Positions 59,224-64,000 of a stretch of DNA of 64,000 nucleotides are shown piece after piece. The notes under the pieces are model-generated. The model was not told the DNA's origin. It worked only from the letters and a program-made list of their open reading frames with translations, and did not search any database. Origin of the DNA: Chitinophaga pinensis (GTDB lineage Bacteria > Bacteroidota > Bacteroidia > Chitinophagales > CAMDFR01); contig CAMDFR010000005.1 of assembly GCA_945897725.1 (NCBI GenBank), positions 1-64,000 on the forward strand. Reading direction: 5' to 3'. Position 1 is the stretch's first letter. Every line of letters begins with the position of its first letter. The position numbers were made by a program, and so were the translations under genes.

Positions 59224-60893
59224 CAGAAAAGATATTCAATAGGTTTCAATTTCTAACGAAAATACCAACTTCCTTGTGGTTACTCATCGCGGGAGCATTG
59301 CTATTTATACCATTCATAGGACAAGTGCATCTCTTCGATTGGGATGAAATCAACTTTGCAGAAGCTGCTCGCGAGATGATTGTTTCAAAAAACTATTCAG
59401 AGGTGCAAATCAATTTTATGCCTTTTTGGGAGAAGCCACCATTCTTCATTTGGCTACAAGCCTTAAGTATGCATTATTTTGGAATCAATGAATTTGCATC
59501 GAGACTTCCTAACGCCATCTGCGGAATACTCACCCTGTATGTAATTTATAGTATTGGCAAACGATTTTACAACAAAGAGTTTGGCGTCATTTGGGTATTT
59601 GTCATGATAAGCTCCTTCCTTCCTTTTGTATACTTCAAATCAGGAATCATCGATCCATTCTTTAACTTATTTATTTTTTTGGGCGTCTATTTTTTAATGA
59701 ATAACTCTTATGATTTAGAGTTGTACGACAGCAAGGGGAGAAATCGATACAAGCTAAAAAATGTGATTCTTTCAGGATTCTTTATTGGTATGGCCATCCT
59801 AACCAAAGGTCCAGTAGGCTTGCTTTTAGGAGGAATGACGGTCTTTGTTTTTTTTGTCGTGAACAAATTCCGACGAATCATTGGTGTTGGTGAATTAGTC
59901 ATTTGGATACTCTGCATTGCATTGGTCTGCTGTGCTTGGTTTGGCTTCGAAATGTATGAACGAGGATTTTGGTTCTTCAAAGAATTTATCGCTTATCAAA
60001 TAAGGTTAATGAGTACCAAAGATGCCGGGCATGGTGGTTTTTTCTTTTATCATTTTGTAATTGTTTTCATTGGGTGCTTCCCCGCATCTATCTTCGTTTT
60101 CGATGCTTTCAAAAAAGATAAAATAGAAACCAGAGATCAAGAATTATTAAGAAACTGGATGCTTTGTTTAATGATGGTGGTACTAGTCGTATTCACTATC
60201 GTAAAAACTAAAATAGTGCATTATTCATCGCTCACTTATCTACCCTTGAGTTTTTTAGCAGCGCTATTCATTTACCGCTTTTTGCATCAAGAAAGAAAAT
60301 GGAATTGGTATCATACACTTCAACTCTTCATTGGCATTGCACTATGGAGCACCTTACTTTTCGCAATCCCTTTTCTAATGAAGGATACATCCTTTATTAG
60401 CCAACTTGCTAAAAAAGATATTTTTGTTGTCCATAATTTACAAGCAAAAGTAGATTGGTCAGCCATCGATTATCTACCATTCCTATTTTTCATGATTGCC
60501 ATCATGGCCATCATCGCTTTTATTTGGGGCAGCAAGAAAGAAATCTCTTTGTATGTTTTTTTCTTTTTTCAAACGGCTTCTATTTTCAGTGCCATCACTT
60601 TTATTATTCCCAAGGCTGAAAAATATTCACAAGCGGCAGCAATTGAGTTTTTTGAGGCCAAAGCAAAAGAAGGCGCCTTGGTTGAAGTATTCGGTTACAA
60701 AAGTTATGCGCAATTCTTTTACAACCAAAGAAGCATAGAAGACAAAGGTGTTGGGTTTAATGAAGCCATCTATCAAACTCGAAATAAAAAAACATATATC
60801 GTTTGTAAAATAAATAAGGCGGCTTATTTTGAAGAAAAATACAAATGCAAAAAACTCTATGAGAAAAATGGATTTGTATTTTTCGAGAAGTAA
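59220..60893 (+). CDS. ArnT/PMT-like (GT39/GT83-type) glycosyltransferase
   Basis: 557 aa; 'FDWDEINFAEAAREMI', 'FMPFWEKPPFFIWLQALSM', many TM segments; overlaps PAP2 by 4 bp. Confidence 0.9.
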   Translation: MTEKIFNRFQFLTKIPTSLWLLIAGALLFIPFIGQVHLFDWDEINFAEAAREMIVSKNYSEVQINFMPFWEKPPFFIWLQALSMHYFGINEFASRLPNAICGILTLYVIYSIGKRFYNKEFGVIWVFVMISSFLPFVYFKSGIIDPFFNLFIFLGVYFLMNNSYDLELYDSKGRNRYKLKNVILSGFFIGMAILTKGPVGLLLGGMTVFVFFVVNKFRRIIGVGELVIWILCIALVCCAWFGFEMYERGFWFFKEFIAYQIRLMSTKDAGHGGFFFYHFVIVFIGCFPASIFVFDAFKKDKIETRDQELLRNWMLCLMMVVLVVFTIVKTKIVHYSSLTYLPLSFLAALFIYRFLHQERKWNWYHTLQLFIGIALWSTLLFAIPFLMKDTSFISQLAKKDIFVVHNLQAKVDWSAIDYLPFLFFMIAIMAIIAFIWGSKKEISLYVFFFFQTASIFSAITFIIPKAEKYSQAAAIEFFEAKAKEGALVEVFGYKSYAQFFYNQRSIEDKGVGFNEAIYQTRNKKTYIVCKINKAAYFEEKYKCKKLYEKNGFVFFEK

Positions 60894-60970
60894 AGAGTAG
60901 ATGTTATCACATTCCATTTTTCTTTTGCAATGAAGCGAATCTTGTATCTTTAAAATCTAAATATTTTTTT

Positions 60971-61468
60971 ATGAATCAAAATTTACCTTTAAAAGAAAGA
61001 CCTATCGATATCTTTTTTATCATCATGTTTTCTTTATTCTTTATCACAAGTTGCATCTCCGACCTCTATCCTACCATCGGCATTCCGCTAGATCCTAACA
61101 GCACCAATGCATTGGCAAGAGCCAATTACGATTATGCTTATCAATGCGACCCTCTATTTCTGACACCGCCAGTTTGGATGCGTTTTGTAACAGGACTTTC
61201 AGCCTTTGTCTATGGCCCATTTTACCTTGTCTTAGTCTTCTGCATTTACAAAGGTTATAATCGAATTCAAGTACCAGCTATCGTATACGCGACTGCTATT
61301 AGCGTGATAACTGGGGTTATTGTTTTCGGTGTCGAATTTTTCGGGGAACCAGAATGGCGTTGCCAAAATCTAGGACGCTTTCTACCGCTCAATCTACCTT
61401 ATGTCATTATCCCTTTAATACTGCTTTTCAGAATGAGAAAAGAAAAACCTTTTGAAAGAAAATTTTAA
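60971..61468 (+). CDS. EXPERA domain (emopamil-binding/TMEM97-like) membrane protein
   Basis: 165 aa, four predicted TM; 'RPIDIFFIIMFSLFFITSCISDLYP', 'CDPLFLTPPVWMRFVTGLSAFVYGPFYLVLVFCIYKG', 'PAIVYATAISVI', 'PYVIIPLILLFRMRKEKPF'. Confidence 0.75.
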   Translation: MNQNLPLKERPIDIFFIIMFSLFFITSCISDLYPTIGIPLDPNSTNALARANYDYAYQCDPLFLTPPVWMRFVTGLSAFVYGPFYLVLVFCIYKGYNRIQVPAIVYATAISVITGVIVFGVEFFGEPEWRCQNLGRFLPLNLPYVIIPLILLFRMRKEKPFERKF

Positions 61469-61477
61469 TTTTTTCAG

Positions 61478-61598
61478 GAGCTGATCCAGCTTTTCGCTTT
61501 ATCTTTTTGGTCGCCAGGAGTATCTAACCATTTTCTTGCTTCATTTTTTATAATGCAGCATTGACCAAAAAGGATACCGCTGCAATCTGGGCTAGTGC
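61478..61598 (+). repeat. Dispersed repeat family R, copy 3 (most complete, with 10-bp stem)
   Basis: AGCTTTTCGCTTTAT-CTTTTTGGTC...GACCAAAAAG-GATACCGCTGCAATCTGGGCTAGTGC; stem arms 61503-61512 and 61563-61572. Confidence 0.75.
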
Positions 61599-61605
61599 AT
61601 CACAT

Positions 61606-61642
61606 AAAAAAAGCTGAAGTAGAGCCTACTTCAGCTTTTTTA
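61606..61642. terminator. Intrinsic terminator between convergent genes
   Basis: AAAAAGCTGAAGTA-gagcc-TACTTCAGCTTTTT. Confidence 0.8.
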
Positions 61643-61656
61643 ATTGCTATAGTATA

Positions 61657-63999
61657 CTATTTCATAATGGCAATTTTTAATACCTCATCCATTTTGTCGA
61701 CATAATGAAATTTAACCGTCTTGATATAATCTTCTTTGATTTCCTTCACATCCTTCTCGTTCATCTTACTCATAATAATCTCTTTCATACCCGCACGTTT
61801 AGCAGCTAAAATCTTCTCTTTAATACCACCTACAGGCAATACCTTCCCTCTTAGGGTTATCTCTCCGGTCATCGCCAAAAATGGTTTAATAGGCTTATTT
61901 GTCAGCAAAGAAGTGAAGGCAGATAGAATGGTAATACCTGCCGATGGTCCATCTTTAGGCACCGCACCTTCTGGCACATGCAAATGAAAATTATAGGTCT
62001 CAAACAATTTTTCATCAATCTTTAATGTGGCTGCATTTGCCTTGATATAGGACATTGCAGTAGATGCCGATTCTTTCATCACATCTCCCAACTTACCTGT
62101 CAATTGCAATAAACCTTTTCCCTTACTCTTATTCGTTTCAATATATAAAATATCACCACCCACTGATGTGTAGGCTAGACCCACAGCCACTCCTGGTGGA
62201 TTTGCTTCCTTATACAAATTTCTGTCATAGCGCGTTGGACCCAAAATGGTGTATAAATCTTCGGGCTTTACATCATCATTGTAGGCCTCTTCCATCACAA
62301 TAGATTTTGCAACATAACGCATAGTGCTTGCCAATACTCTATCCAATTCACGCACACCACTTTCACGAGTATACTCATCGATAATGAGTTCTAAGGTCTT
62401 TTTGTTAACCTTCACATCTTTCAGTTTCAAACCATGCAGTTTTCTTTGCTTGGGCACCAAATATTTTTGAGCAATCTCTAATTTTTCTTCAGTGGAATAG
62501 CCCTCTAGATAGATAATCTCCATACGGTCGCGCAAAGCAGGATGTATACTCTGCAGAGAGTTGGCGGTCGCAATAAACATCACTTTAGATAAGTCATACT
62601 CTAATTCCAAATAGTTATCATAAAAATGTTCGTTTTGCTCAGGATCTAGCACTTCCAATAAGGCAGAAGCAGGATCTCCTCTAAAATCATTCCCAATCTT
62701 ATCGATCTCATCTAAAATAAATACTGGATTACTCGATTTTGCTTTTTTAATGGACTGAATAATTCGTCCAGGCATCGCACCAATATACGTTTTTCGATGA
62801 CCACGAATTTCACTCTCATCGTGCAATCCACCCAAGGCCATACGAACATAAGTTCTATCAATAGATTCAGCAATAGATTTCCCTAAGGAGGTTTTACCAA
62901 CGCCTGGAGGACCCACCAAACAAAGAATAGGCGATTTAAAATCTCCCTTCAATTTTAAAACTGCCAAATACTCTAAAATTCTATCTTTCACTTTATCCAA
63001 ACCAAAATGATCTCTGTCTAAAATCTCTTTTGCCTTTTTTAAATTGAAAGTATCTTTTGTGAGCTCACCCCAAGGCAATTCCAACATCAAATCCAAATAA
63101 TTCAATACCACGCCATACTCTGCGGCAGCAGGATTGGTTCTTTCGAGCTTTGCTAACTCTTTGTCAAAGGCTTCTTTCGCAACCATTGGAAATTGAACAC
63201 CTAATGACTTTTCTTTCAAACGTTTTACTTCCTTACCAACACCATCACCGCCCAATTCTTCTTGAATAATACGCATTTGTTGATTCAAAAAATAATCGCG
63301 TTGCTGCTTATCCAAATCGACTTTAGTTTTCGACTGTATCTGATTTTTTAATTCCAATAATTGAAACTCTTCATTCAAAAGCTCCATGCATTTAGATGCT
63401 CTTTCTTTCAAATCATTCACTTCTAAAACCATCTGTTTCTTCGCCACCTCCACATTCATATTAGACACAACAAAGTGAATCAAAAAAGTAGGATTATTGA
63501 TATTGTGCAGAATGGTAGAAGCCTCTGAAGGAATATTAGGTGATAGCTTGATAATTTGTTTAGATACATCTCTAATCGAACTAATCAATGCCTCAAATTC
63601 TTTATCATTCACATCTTTCTCATCATGCAGCATCTTTACCTTTGCTGTAAAGAATGGCTCCGTCTGCACTACTTCTTCTAACTCAAAACGTCTATTGCCT
63701 TGAATGATCACCGTGGTGCTGCCATCGGGCATTTTTAAGCGCTTCAAGATCTTAGCAATCGTTCCCACTTTGTACAAATCTCCGGCTTCAGGTTCTTCTT
63801 CACCAGGATTGATTTGCCCAACAATAGCAATAATTTTATCTTTTTTGTAGGCCTCATTTACTGCAGCGATCGACTTATCTCTACCAACCGTTATCGGCAG
63901 CACAACACCTGGAAATAAAATGGTATTTCGCAAAGGAACAATAGGCAATACTGCCGAAATATCACCATCATTTAACAGTTCTACGTCATCATCACTCAA
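61657..63999 (-). CDS. lon: ATP-dependent protease Lon (N-terminus cut by the window edge)
   Basis: 'LCLVGPPGVGKTSLGKSIA', catalytic 'PKDGPSAGIT'. The M at 63999 is a TTG codon at the window edge, so the true start is probably outside. Confidence 0.96.
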   Translation of the reverse strand: MSDDDVELLNDGDISAVLPIVPLRNTILFPGVVLPITVGRDKSIAAVNEAYKKDKIIAIVGQINPGEEEPEAGDLYKVGTIAKILKRLKMPDGSTTVIIQGNRRFELEEVVQTEPFFTAKVKMLHDEKDVNDKEFEALISSIRDVSKQIIKLSPNIPSEASTILHNINNPTFLIHFVVSNMNVEVAKKQMVLEVNDLKERASKCMELLNEEFQLLELKNQIQSKTKVDLDKQQRDYFLNQQMRIIQEELGGDGVGKEVKRLKEKSLGVQFPMVAKEAFDKELAKLERTNPAAAEYGVVLNYLDLMLELPWGELTKDTFNLKKAKEILDRDHFGLDKVKDRILEYLAVLKLKGDFKSPILCLVGPPGVGKTSLGKSIAESIDRTYVRMALGGLHDESEIRGHRKTYIGAMPGRIIQSIKKAKSSNPVFILDEIDKIGNDFRGDPASALLEVLDPEQNEHFYDNYLELEYDLSKVMFIATANSLQSIHPALRDRMEIIYLEGYSTEEKLEIAQKYLVPKQRKLHGLKLKDVKVNKKTLELIIDEYTRESGVRELDRVLASTMRYVAKSIVMEEAYNDDVKPEDLYTILGPTRYDRNLYKEANPPGVAVGLAYTSVGGDILYIETNKSKGKGLLQLTGKLGDVMKESASTAMSYIKANAATLKIDEKLFETYNFHLHVPEGAVPKDGPSAGITILSAFTSLLTNKPIKPFLAMTGEITLRGKVLPVGGIKEKILAAKRAGMKEIIMSKMNEKDVKEIKEDYIKTVKFHYVDKMDEVLKIAIMK

Positions 64000-64000
64000 C

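Noticed and set aside
1-64000. tRNA/rRNA genes, prophage, toxin-antitoxin or anti-phage defence loci
   Set aside because: No supporting motifs or gene sets seen in the intergenic gaps or ORFs; tRNAscan-SE and DefenseFinder would be the decisive checks.

Overview
AT-rich chromosomal window that reads as Bacteroidetes (Bacteroidota), judging from T9SS sorting domains, PorP/SprF and PorQ proteins, DUF3822-rsmD-coaD and rpsO-pnp gene order, and TTTG-N20-TAnnTTTG promoters. About 45 protein genes can be supported. Most are housekeeping: mgtE, mutS, pnp, rpsO, accD, rnr, pth, rplY, prs, pyrE, coaD, rsmD, ndk, ilvE, rdgB, an ECF sigma factor, LptF/G and lon. The accessory content includes: (1) a 17-kb type IX secretion cluster of three type-B CTD proteins (587, ~2473 and 1696 aa) interleaved with two PorP/SprF proteins, next to PorQ; (2) an oxidosqualene-cyclase-type triterpene cyclase, with an EXPERA/TMEM97-like membrane protein 15 kb away; (3) two CTD-bearing M1 metallopeptidases; (4) tandem cyclophilin-FKBP fusion proteins; (5) a beta-helix/diheme-cytochrome gene pair. 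The intergenic DNA is also informative. A 7-unit, ~64-bp tandem array of near-perfect hairpins abuts the 5' side of a truncated ORF at the left edge that resembles a REP-associated (Y1/RAYT) transposase, and a solitary copy of the hairpin lies 36 kb away. Four copies of a GCGTG...CACGC-bounded double-hairpin element have unrelated but self-complementary stems. A third dispersed repeat, containing GATACCGCTTCAATCGGGGCTAG, occurs three times. I recognised no tRNA, rRNA, CRISPR array or prophage. All calls come from reading sequence and translations; no searches were run.
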